From Pseudomonas bubulae (GTDB lineage: Bacteria > Pseudomonadota > Gammaproteobacteria > Pseudomonadales > Pseudomonadaceae): 64,000 bases of DNA. The notes under the pieces were generated by a model. It was given only the letters and a program-made list of their open reading frames with translations, did not search any database and was not told the DNA's origin. Shown here one piece after another: positions 36,376 through 44,053 of this stretch (positions within the stretch are counted from its first letter, which is position 1; every line of letters begins with the position of its first letter). The stretch covers positions 3,509,001 through 3,573,000 of the forward strand of contig NZ_CP146077.1 in assembly GCF_037023725.1 (NCBI RefSeq). Direction: 5' to 3'. Position numbers and translations under genes: made by a program.

Positions 36376-37476
36376 TCAGGAGGCTTTCCAGCCCACCTGC
36401 TGCAACGCTGCCAGCAACAGTTCGGGCTTGAGCGCCAGAACGGTATTGCCACATCCGCTCAGGTCATCCGCACCGAGCATGGCATTGAGTATCGCCTCCT
36501 CTACCGCATCCGCAGCCGCCACAAACAGCGCCGAGATGTAATCGTTGTTGACCATCTGCAATGCCGTGGTCGGCTCCCCCGGATGGCCGAAGTTGGCCGC
36601 CGGCAAATTGCTGTTGCCCACCGCAAAGGCAATAAAAATATCGCCGCTGGAGTCTTCAGTGCCGCCCCCCACTCGCGCCAGCCCGACACTGGCACGCTGC
36701 GCCAGACGGGTACACTGGTGTGGCAACAGCGGCGCATCGGTAGCGATGGTTATCACGATCGAACCCATGCCCGGCACGCCCACATTTTTCTCGCTGTTAA
36801 ACGGGGACGGTACGTCATCCAGCACGGTACCCACCGGGTAACCCCCCACCCGCAAGGCTTCGCGCACACCATAGTTGGCTTGCACCAGCGCACCGACGGT
36901 CCAGCCCCCCTGCTCCGGGCTCAACACTCGCGAGGATGTGCCAATGCCACCCTTGAACTCGTGACAGATCATCCCTGTGCCACCGCCCACATTGCCCTCC
37001 TGCACAGGGCCTGTCCTGGCATCCTGCAGGGCAAGTTGCACATGCTCGGCCGTGACATGCTGGCCCCAGATATCGTTCAGCGTGCCGTCGTAGGTTTCCA
37101 GCACCACCGGCATGCACCAGTAGGTGTGCTGCTTGCCCAGCTCACGTTCGGCTGCCACCAGCGCATCGCGCACCACGCCAACACTGTGGGTATTGGTATA
37201 GGCAATCGGCGAGGTCAGCAAACCGGCTTCGCGAATCCACTCCAGCCCCGTGGCGTCGCCGTTGCCATTGAGCACATGCACGCCGGCGAAGCAGGGTTGC
37301 AGGTGGGTGGCTCCCGCACGCGGCTCAATCACGGTGACACCGGAATGGATGGAAACATCGCCGTTTTCAACGTTGAGGGTGTGATGACCCACTCGCACAC
37401 CCGGTACGTCGGTGATGGCGTTGTACGCCCCCGGGGTGCCCGAACCGATGGTGATGCCAAGCTCACGGATACGCAT
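36376..37476 (-). CDS. P1 family (DmpA-like) aminopeptidase/amidase
   Basis: The 366-residue protein is an Ntn-like P1 peptidase. It starts with the family segment GITIGSGTPGAYNAITDVPG and VRVGHHTL. The central GGGTGMICHEFKGGIGTSSR holds the autocleavage site and nucleophilic Ser that starts the beta subunit. DmpA enzymes release N-terminal L-amino acids and D-amino acid amides or esters; related BapA enzymes act on beta-peptides. No signal peptide is visible, so it is probably cytoplasmic. The ATG at 37476 fits the family; a longer frame to 37641 would run into the next gene. Confidence 0.88.
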   Translation of the reverse strand: MRIRELGITIGSGTPGAYNAITDVPGVRVGHHTLNVENGDVSIHSGVTVIEPRAGATHLQPCFAGVHVLNGNGDATGLEWIREAGLLTSPIAYTNTHSVGVVRDALVAAERELGKQHTYWCMPVVLETYDGTLNDIWGQHVTAEHVQLALQDARTGPVQEGNVGGGTGMICHEFKGGIGTSSRVLSPEQGGWTVGALVQANYGVREALRVGGYPVGTVLDDVPSPFNSEKNVGVPGMGSIVITIATDAPLLPHQCTRLAQRASVGLARVGGGTEDSSGDIFIAFAVGNSNLPAANFGHPGEPTTALQMVNNDYISALFVAAADAVEEAILNAMLGADDLSGCGNTVLALKPELLLAALQQVGWKAS

Positions 37477-37564
37477 GGTGCTTTCTCGTCGTTCGATTAA
37501 GTGCAGCCAGTGTAAGAACCTGGCCGGCACTTGACGATAACCCCCATGCACTACCTCCGAGGGG

Positions 37565-38665
37565 TTACTTGTCCGACTTGATACTGGTCCACACCCGGGT
37601 GCGCACGCGCTCCATTTTTTGCGGCAACGGTTGCACCACATACAGCGACTTGAGCGCCTCGCTGGTCGGGGTCAGGTTGGGGTTACCGGTGATGTCCTTG
37701 TTGATCAGTGCCAGCGAGTCCTTGTTGGCATTGGGGTAACCCAGAAAATCACTGATCCCGGCAATGACCTTGGGCTCCAGCAGGTGGTTGAGAAATTCGT
37801 GGGCCTCTTCGACATTTTTTGCACTTTTAGGGATGGCGAAGGTGTCAAACCAGATCGGTGCGCCCTCCTTGGGCAAGCGCCAGTCCACCACCACGCCGTT
37901 GCCCGACTCTTTGGCGCGGTTGCCAAACTGGTAGAAGCTGCCGGAATAACCAATGGCCACGCAGATGTCACCATTGGCGATATCCGTCATGTACTTGGCC
38001 GAGTTGAAGTAGGTCACGTAGGGGCGGACCTTGAGCATCAGCGCCTTGGCTTTTTCATAATCGGCCGGGTTCTGGCTGTTGGGGTCCAGCCCTAGATAGT
38101 GCAGGGCCAAGGGCAGGATTTCCGAAGGTGAATCGAGCATCGCCACGCCGCAGGATTTGAGTTTGGCCATGTTTTCGGGTTTGAACACCAGGTCCCAGCT
38201 GTCCACCGGCGCATCCTCACCCAGCGCAGCCTTGACCTTGGCCGGGTTGAAACCGATCAGCACCGTGCCATACATGTAGGGCACGGCGTACTGATTGCCA
38301 GGGTCATTGGTGTCCAGCAGTTTGAGCAGCGCCGGATCCTGGTGCTGCCAGTTGGGCAGCTTGCTCTTGTCCAGCTTCTGGAATACCCCCGCCTTGATCT
38401 GGGTATCGAGGAACTGGTTGGACGGCACCACCAGGTCATAGCCCGAGTTGCCGGTGAGGAGTTTGGCTTCCAGGGCTTCGTTAGTGTCGAAGGAGTCCCA
38501 GGTGACCTTGATGCCGGTCTGTCTGGCGAAGTCCTTGGGCACAGACGGCAGGATATAGTCCGCCCAGTTATACACCCGCAGCTCGCGCTGTTCGGCCTGT
38601 ACGGCACTGGCCAGCAGCGTCAGCCCACAAACAGTGGCGCTCATCAAGCGTTTCAGAGTGTCCAT
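37565..38665 (-). CDS. PotF/SpuD-like periplasmic binding protein, non-canonical site
   Basis: The 366-residue protein has a signal peptide (ending V-Q-A) and the PotF fold (LRVYNWADYILPSVPKDF, APVDSWDLVFKPENM, RVRTRVW). It is a clear paralogue of the protein at 31664-32758. The usual W-(S/A)-G-D ligand segment reads GYSGSF, so the Trp is Tyr and the amine-binding Asp is Ser. A later Asp is kept (WFDTF). No transporter membrane genes are adjacent. The peptidase gene follows 88 bp downstream on the same strand. Confidence 0.82.
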   Translation of the reverse strand: MDTLKRLMSATVCGLTLLASAVQAEQRELRVYNWADYILPSVPKDFARQTGIKVTWDSFDTNEALEAKLLTGNSGYDLVVPSNQFLDTQIKAGVFQKLDKSKLPNWQHQDPALLKLLDTNDPGNQYAVPYMYGTVLIGFNPAKVKAALGEDAPVDSWDLVFKPENMAKLKSCGVAMLDSPSEILPLALHYLGLDPNSQNPADYEKAKALMLKVRPYVTYFNSAKYMTDIANGDICVAIGYSGSFYQFGNRAKESGNGVVVDWRLPKEGAPIWFDTFAIPKSAKNVEEAHEFLNHLLEPKVIAGISDFLGYPNANKDSLALINKDITGNPNLTPTSEALKSLYVVQPLPQKMERVRTRVWTSIKSDK

Positions 38666-38854
38666 GGCTCAGTTCCCCGGATTCGGCGTGAGATCGATCG
38701 TTGTTATGTTCTGTACACGGCAGCGGCCTGCAAAAGGCCAAGGGCAAGGACGAAGTGGTTTGTTGTTATTGAGTGACGGGGTTGATTCTTGCCGAGAGCC
38801 CGGCACGATCACAGAGGGAGGCAGGCCAAAAGGGGACAGTTATGGCCATTGTCG

Positions 38855-38873
38855 ATGTCCGGTTCTATGTCCG
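38855..38873. promoter_or_regulatory. Direct repeat in the promoter region of the PotF-like gene
   Basis: ATGTCCG occurs twice with 12-bp periodicity (38855-38861 and 38867-38873). It lies about 190 bp upstream of the PotF-like gene start at 38665. Spaced direct repeats are typical of AraC-type or similar activator sites. The regulator is unknown. Confidence 0.25.
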
Positions 38874-38882
38874 AAAAAGCCC

Positions 38883-38915
38883 CCCTCACCCCGGCCCTGG
38901 AGGCCAGAGTGAGGG
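38883..38915. repeat. Short intergenic inverted repeat
   Basis: CCCTCAC and GTGAGGG enclose a GC-rich loop with GGCC repeats. A similar element with CCCTCACCCC lies at about 47162. It sits just downstream of the CoA ligase stop. Confidence 0.5.
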
Positions 38916-38934
38916 CGAGCGCACAGGTGGCCCG

Positions 38935-40521
38935 TTACATGAATCCCGCCCGCAACTCATTCTTCGCCACCTTGTTCGACGCATTCACCGGCAGCGCGTC
39001 ATGGAAGCGCACCACACGCGGTACCTTGTAATTGGCCATATGTTCACGCGCCCACTGGATCAATCCTGCCTCATCCAGTTGCACACCATGACGCAACACC
39101 ACGCACGCACACCCTACCTCGCCCATACGCGCGTCGGGTATACCGATTACCGCCACCTGGGCAATGCCCGGATGCTCCATCAGGCCGGCTTCTATCTCAG
39201 CCGGGTAACAGTTGAAACCACCGACGATAAACATGTCTTTAAGCCGGTCGGTGATGCGCAGATTGCCCGCAGCATCCTGCTGGCCTATATCCCCGGTGTG
39301 CAACCAGCCTTCACTGTCGATGGTTTCAGCGGTGGCCTGCGGGTCTTCAAAGTAGCCCTGCATCACATGAAAACCGCGCAGGCAGATCTCCCCCGTGCTG
39401 CCCGCCGGTAAAGCCCGGTTTTGCGGGTCACGGATGCTCACCTCGGTGCCCGGAATCGCCCGGCCACTGGTGCTGGCGATGATCGTCGCCGAGTCAGCAG
39501 GGTCGCAAATAGTGGCCAAGCCGCCGCATTCGGTCAGGCCATAGGCCGTGGTCACCACCGCAAAGCCCAGTTCGCTGCGCATGCGCTCGATCAGGATCGG
39601 CGGCACCGTCGCCGCGCCGGTCACGGCAATGCGCAGGCTCGACAGGTCGGTTTCCGCCAGCTTGGGATGGGCCAGCATCGACAGGTACAGGGTCGGCGGC
39701 CCCGGCAACACGGTGATGCGCTCTGCGGCAATGCGCTGGAACACCGCTTCGGCGTCGAACACCGGGTGCGGCAGGATGGTCGCCCCCGCCAGCAGGCAGG
39801 TCAGCCACCCCGCCTTGTAGCCAAAGGCATGAAAAAACGGGTTGATCACCAGATAACGGTCACCGGCCTGTAAACCGATCACCGACACGTATTCGCTAAA
39901 GGCCCGAATCGTTTGACCATGGGCGCTCATCACGCCCTTGGGCTTGCCGGTGGTACCGGAGGTAAACAGCAGGTCGCTGAGGTCATCGCTATTCACGCTG
40001 GCTGCACGCAACAGCGCGGCAGACTCGCTGGTGGCCGCGCCAATGGCCACAAAACCGTCCCAGTCCAGGCCGGCGGAACTGGCCGCCGTGGTTTCGCCCA
40101 GCAACACCAGGCACTTGAGGCTGGCCGGTCGATAGGGCGCGAGCAAAGCCAGGTAATCGGTGCCCAGAAAACTCGGCTGCACAAACAGCAGACGGCTGCC
40201 GCTGCGCAGCAAGATATCGGCCGCTTCAGGGCCTTTCATCCGGGTGTTGATCGGCACCATGACCGCCCCCGCGCAATGAATGCCCAGCGCGGCAATGATC
40301 CAGTCCCGGCCGTTGGGTGCCCAGATCGCTACCCGGTCGCCCTTGCCAATGCCCTGAGCCATCAGGCTGCGGGTTACGCCCAGGGCCAGGCGCGGCAGTT
40401 CGCTGTAGTCGATGCATTGGCCATGTTCTTCAATGGCCGTGCGCCCGGCATGCTGCACCGAGGCGTTGAACAGCAGTTGCGGGATCGAGCGCGGCAGGCT
40501 CTGTTGCAGGCTGGAAGTCAT
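38935..40521 (-). CDS. Acyl-CoA ligase, FadD3-like
   Basis: The 528-residue AMP-forming ligase has the P-loop LLFTSGTTGKPKGVMSAHG, the adenylate motif TAYGLTECGG, the hinge TGDIGQQD, and a catalytic Lys region NASNKVAKNELR. Overall it resembles FadD3-type ligases, which activate the propionate side chain left after steroid A/B ring breakdown. It is the last gene of the minus-strand catabolic arm. Another bulky carboxylic acid is possible as substrate. Confidence 0.8.
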   Translation of the reverse strand: MTSSLQQSLPRSIPQLLFNASVQHAGRTAIEEHGQCIDYSELPRLALGVTRSLMAQGIGKGDRVAIWAPNGRDWIIAALGIHCAGAVMVPINTRMKGPEAADILLRSGSRLLFVQPSFLGTDYLALLAPYRPASLKCLVLLGETTAASSAGLDWDGFVAIGAATSESAALLRAASVNSDDLSDLLFTSGTTGKPKGVMSAHGQTIRAFSEYVSVIGLQAGDRYLVINPFFHAFGYKAGWLTCLLAGATILPHPVFDAEAVFQRIAAERITVLPGPPTLYLSMLAHPKLAETDLSSLRIAVTGAATVPPILIERMRSELGFAVVTTAYGLTECGGLATICDPADSATIIASTSGRAIPGTEVSIRDPQNRALPAGSTGEICLRGFHVMQGYFEDPQATAETIDSEGWLHTGDIGQQDAAGNLRITDRLKDMFIVGGFNCYPAEIEAGLMEHPGIAQVAVIGIPDARMGEVGCACVVLRHGVQLDEAGLIQWAREHMANYKVPRVVRFHDALPVNASNKVAKNELRAGFM

Positions 40522-40540
40522 CGGTCACTCGTCTGGCAGG

Positions 40541-41572
40541 TTATTCGGGAAAGCACACGCGCAGCTGTTCGCTGCTGGGCACCGCTTGGCACGCCAGCAC
40601 CCAGCCGTCATTGAGTTCTTGTGGGTCCAGGGCATCATTGCGCAGCATTTCGACACTGCCGCGCTCAACCGTACACATGCAGGTTGCGCAGGAACCCACC
40701 AGGCAGGAGCTGGGCGGTTTCAGGCCGGCGCGATGCATGGCATTGAGCAGGGTTTCGCCTTCTGCACAGGGCACTTCGTACTCCTCCCCGTCCAGGCGCA
40801 CCGACAGCTGGCTGCCGATCACATCGGTGTTGACCGGTGCCGGAGCGGCCACACTGCCCTCTTCCGGCAGCGAGACAAAACGCTCGACGTGGATGTGCCC
40901 GTGCTCCATGCCGATGTCGTGCAAGGCGCTGACGGCCGCATCCATAAACGGGCCGGGGCCACAGATATAAGCCTGGGCATGCACAAAAGGCTGTGCCATC
41001 TGCGCCAGTTGTGCCACCGCCGGTATGCCCTGGACCGAGTCCAGCCAGTGGATCACTTGCAATCGTTGCGGGTGGGCGCTGGCCAGGGCTTTAAGCTCGG
41101 CGGCAAAGATCACCGACGCTTCATCGCGATTGGCGTAAATCAGCAGGATCCGGCCTGTGCCGGCAATCAGCGCCGATCGCAGGATCGACAGCACCGGTGT
41201 GACCCCGCTACCACCGCCAAACAGCACAAAGTCATTGTCAAAATGCCGCGGTACAAATACCCCGGCCGGCGCCAGCACTTCCAGCTGGTCGCCCTCACGC
41301 AACTGCTCACACAGCCAGTTGGAGGCACGACCGTCACGTACTTGCTTGATGGTGACGCGCAGGGGCTCGTCCTCCAGCGGGGTGCTGGAGAGCGAATAAC
41401 AGCGCGGCAACCAGCCGCCTTCAAAGGGCACGCGCAGGGTCAGAAACTGCCCTGACTTATAGGTGAACTGCTCACGCAAGGCCGCAGGGACATCGAACAC
41501 CAGGGAACGGGAGTCCGCCGTTTCAGTCACAATTTGCGCTACGCGCAGGGAGAAATACGCCGGTTGGCTCAT
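40541..41572 (-). CDS. Ferredoxin-NAD(P)H reductase, KshB-like
   Basis: The 343-residue protein has an FAD domain (RCYSLSS), an NAD(P)H domain (FGGGSGVTPVLSILRSAL; YICGPGPFMD) and a C-terminal plant-type [2Fe-2S] domain with C-x4-C-x2-C (SSCLVGSCATCMC) and a distal Cys (LACQ). This layout matches KshB/PaaE/HmpX-type reductases. KshB feeds electrons to the Rieske oxygenase KshA in steroid 9alpha-hydroxylation, but no KshA-like gene is present here. It lies between the CoA ligase and an SDR gene with gaps of 19 bp and 1 bp. Confidence 0.83.
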   Translation of the reverse strand: MSQPAYFSLRVAQIVTETADSRSLVFDVPAALREQFTYKSGQFLTLRVPFEGGWLPRCYSLSSTPLEDEPLRVTIKQVRDGRASNWLCEQLREGDQLEVLAPAGVFVPRHFDNDFVLFGGGSGVTPVLSILRSALIAGTGRILLIYANRDEASVIFAAELKALASAHPQRLQVIHWLDSVQGIPAVAQLAQMAQPFVHAQAYICGPGPFMDAAVSALHDIGMEHGHIHVERFVSLPEEGSVAAPAPVNTDVIGSQLSVRLDGEEYEVPCAEGETLLNAMHRAGLKPPSSCLVGSCATCMCTVERGSVEMLRNDALDPQELNDGWVLACQAVPSSEQLRVCFPE

Positions 41573-41573
41573 A

Positions 41574-42335
41574 TCAGATACTCATCACAAACTGGCCGCT
41601 GTCGATCCGCAGCTCGATACCACTGATGGCGCGGGACTCGTCACTGGCCAAAAACAGCACGCTGGCGGCGACATCTTCGGGCAGGCACATGCGCCCCATG
41701 GGGTCGGCATCGATGGTCAGGCTCCACGGGTCGAGCCCGGCGGGCAAGCCCGCGGTGGTCATCGGTGTGAGGATGCCGTCAGGGTGCAGGGAATTGCAGC
41801 GAATGCGGTATTTGCGCCGGCGGCACAACACCGCCACGGTACGCGACAGGGCGGCGACGGCGCCTTTGGAGGCGCTGTAGGCAACGTAATCATCGCGTCC
41901 GGCCACCGCCGCAATCGAAGACATGTTGATAATGGAGCCGCCCTCGCTTTCTTTCATCAGGCTTATGGCGGCGCGACAACCCAGGAAGACACTGTCGGAG
42001 TTGATGCGCTGCACCCGTTGCCAATCACTATAGGCGGTATTTTCAATATCGCCCTTGAGCAGGATCCCGGCGTTGTTGAACAGGATATCCAGCCGCCCGT
42101 GGTGCTCGCGAACGGTGTCGATCACCCGCGTCCAATCTGCTTCGCTGCCCGCGTCATGCTCAATAAACAATGCTTGCGCACCGATCTCTTCAGCCAGGGC
42201 CAGGCCACCCGCCACATCGATATCGCTGATCACCACACGGGCACCTTCACGGGCGAGCAGCAGCGCCGTTGCCCTGCCCACGCCACTGGCCCCACCGGTA
42301 ATCAACGCCACCTTGCCTGCAACACGTGCGCTCAT
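41574..42335 (-). CDS. SDR oxidoreductase, 3beta/17beta-hydroxysteroid dehydrogenase-like
   Basis: The 253-residue SDR has TGGASGVGRA, the NNAG motif, and the Tyr-Lys pair in YVAYSASKGAV. The segment RIRCNSLHPDGILTPM closely resembles the equivalent segment of Comamonas 3beta/17beta-hydroxysteroid dehydrogenase, as does the ending FLASDESRAISGIEL. It probably oxidises a hydroxyl group on the ring system to a ketone. ATG 42335 overlaps the upstream flavoprotein stop by 4 bp. Confidence 0.8.
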   Translation of the reverse strand: MSARVAGKVALITGGASGVGRATALLLAREGARVVISDIDVAGGLALAEEIGAQALFIEHDAGSEADWTRVIDTVREHHGRLDILFNNAGILLKGDIENTAYSDWQRVQRINSDSVFLGCRAAISLMKESEGGSIINMSSIAAVAGRDDYVAYSASKGAVAALSRTVAVLCRRRKYRIRCNSLHPDGILTPMTTAGLPAGLDPWSLTIDADPMGRMCLPEDVAASVLFLASDESRAISGIELRIDSGQFVMSI

Positions 42336-44053
42336 AAGGTCACCCTTGCACTGTCTGTGGGAGCGAGCCTGCTCGCGATTGTTGTGCCAGGCTCGTTCCT
42401 GCCTGAGGCGGCAAGGCCGGCACGGCGCCCCGAAAACACGCAGTCGGCCAGGGACAAGCCACTGATATACAGGTGCGACGCCACACCGATGGCGGTGCGC
42501 CCGGCGCTGAACAGGCCGGCAATCGGCTGGCCATCGGTATCGAGTACAGCGCCGTTGCTTTCATCAACTTTAAGCCCGCCCAGGGTCAGCGCCCCCAGCG
42601 GAAAGATCGGGTTACCGACGCTGATATCGCAAGCGTAAAACGGCCCCTTATCCAACACCTGGCGGCTGCCTTCAGACTTGCCGAAAGCATCCGGCCCATC
42701 GCCCCGGGCACCGGCGTTGTAAGCGCGCAGGGCACCACTCAGCTCCCCCGCCTGCATGCCGCAAACGCTGGCCAACCGGTCCGGGTTGTCACCCTTGCGC
42801 ACCTTGAGCAGCATCAAGGCCAGTGCCGGCAGGCTCTGGAACCACCAATAGCCACCGAACAGCGCCTGACGGATTGCCTGTTTGCGCAAACGCGCATCCA
42901 GCACCAGCCACGCCTGCCCGCCCTGCTCATCGCACAGCGGCTGGCCAAGGGTGGCGCCGTAGACCTCTTCGTTGCAAAAACGCTGGCCATTGCTGTTGAC
43001 CACAATGCCCTTGGGCCAGCAGTGCGGCGGGTTGATAAAGCGCCAGGCCGACACCCGGCTCAACCGCTCGCTTCGGGCCCCCACCGACTGCCCCAGCAGC
43101 AGACCGCTGCCATCGCAACCGGTAGCGCCCACCTTGAAATTGCGCCTGAAGTTGGGCGCATGATCGCGAATCAGCCCGCGATTGAAGATAAAGCCCCCGG
43201 TGCTGAGGATAACCGCGCGCCGGGCCCGGATCAGCAACGGCTGGCCATGGTCACGCTCCAACTGGCTGACTTTGAGGCGCAGGCGGTCGCAGTAACCGGG
43301 GGCGAAGTTTTGCAGGCGCTCGGCCCGTGCCGCCAGGCGTGCATGCAAGCGCGCTTCGCGGCTGCCCTGGGGCAGGCGCCAGAACTCGGCACCCACCACC
43401 CGCCCGCTGGCATCCACCACCAGCCGACGTGCCGCCGATTGCAACAGCGGTTGCACCCCGGCCCGCAGACACGCGGCTTTGAGATGTCCATACAGCACCG
43501 CGCCACACTGGCCCTTGCCCACCGTACGATGGCCGCGGGGGGCCGGTGGCCGGGTGCCGGCATGGGAAGGCACCAGCTCATTGCCCGAGTAATACAAAAA
43601 ATGGCCATCGGACGGGTATGAGGTCTTCCCTCCCGGCGGCACGCTATGGGCATAACGCGCGCCGTGGCTTTCAAGCCAGTCAAGATTGCTGACACTGTCA
43701 TCGCAGAATTTTTGCAGGGTTGCGTCGCTGACCACGCCCTGGGTTTCGTGCTTGAGGTAGTCAAACATCGCTTGGATGCTGTCGGTGAAACCTGCGGCCT
43801 GTTGATGCCGGGTGCCGCCACCGGCGTAAACCACACCACCGCTTTTGGCACTGGCGCCACCGCCGGTAAAGCGGTCCGCCACAATCACCCTGGCGCCATT
43901 GCTGCTGGCCTCCAGCGCAGCGCAGGCACCCGCCGCCCCCCAACCTATTACCAGCACGTCGCAGGTGTCGTGCCAGTCCCCTGCACTCAGGCGCTCGGCC
44001 TGCAAGGGCGCGAGAATTTTGCTGTTGCTGGACGTATGCTGTGCTCGGCTCAT
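42332..44053 (-). CDS. KstD-like FAD flavoprotein (second of two)
   Basis: The 573-residue flavoprotein has the Rossmann dinucleotide motif VLVIGWGAAGACAALEAS, where the canonical GxGxxG has Trp in the second slot. FAD motifs follow, including SAKSGGVVYAGGG, and the C-terminal HLYISGLSLADCVFSGRRAG. It belongs to the fumarate reductase/3-ketosteroid dehydrogenase superfamily but lacks the Y-P-G-A-G-G-T ending of KstD. By analogy with tesH/tesI in Comamonas it could be the Delta4(5alpha)-dehydrogenase. The last 20 or so residues are encoded by a REP remnant. The start overlaps the next gene's stop (ATGA). Confidence 0.72.
   Translation of the reverse strand: MSRAQHTSSNSKILAPLQAERLSAGDWHDTCDVLVIGWGAAGACAALEASSNGARVIVADRFTGGGASAKSGGVVYAGGGTRHQQAAGFTDSIQAMFDYLKHETQGVVSDATLQKFCDDSVSNLDWLESHGARYAHSVPPGGKTSYPSDGHFLYYSGNELVPSHAGTRPPAPRGHRTVGKGQCGAVLYGHLKAACLRAGVQPLLQSAARRLVVDASGRVVGAEFWRLPQGSREARLHARLAARAERLQNFAPGYCDRLRLKVSQLERDHGQPLLIRARRAVILSTGGFIFNRGLIRDHAPNFRRNFKVGATGCDGSGLLLGQSVGARSERLSRVSAWRFINPPHCWPKGIVVNSNGQRFCNEEVYGATLGQPLCDEQGGQAWLVLDARLRKQAIRQALFGGYWWFQSLPALALMLLKVRKGDNPDRLASVCGMQAGELSGALRAYNAGARGDGPDAFGKSEGSRQVLDKGPFYACDISVGNPIFPLGALTLGGLKVDESNGAVLDTDGQPIAGLFSAGRTAIGVASHLYISGLSLADCVFSGRRAGLAASGRNEPGTTIASRLAPTDSARVTL
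42357..42403. repeat. Degenerate REP inside the 3' end of a coding sequence
   Basis: One intact arm (from GTGGGAGCGAGCCTGCTCG at 42357) faces a decayed partner (CCAGGCTCGTTCCTGC, 42388-42403). It lies within the C-terminal codons of the KstD-like flavoprotein gene ending at 42332. Confidence 0.75.
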
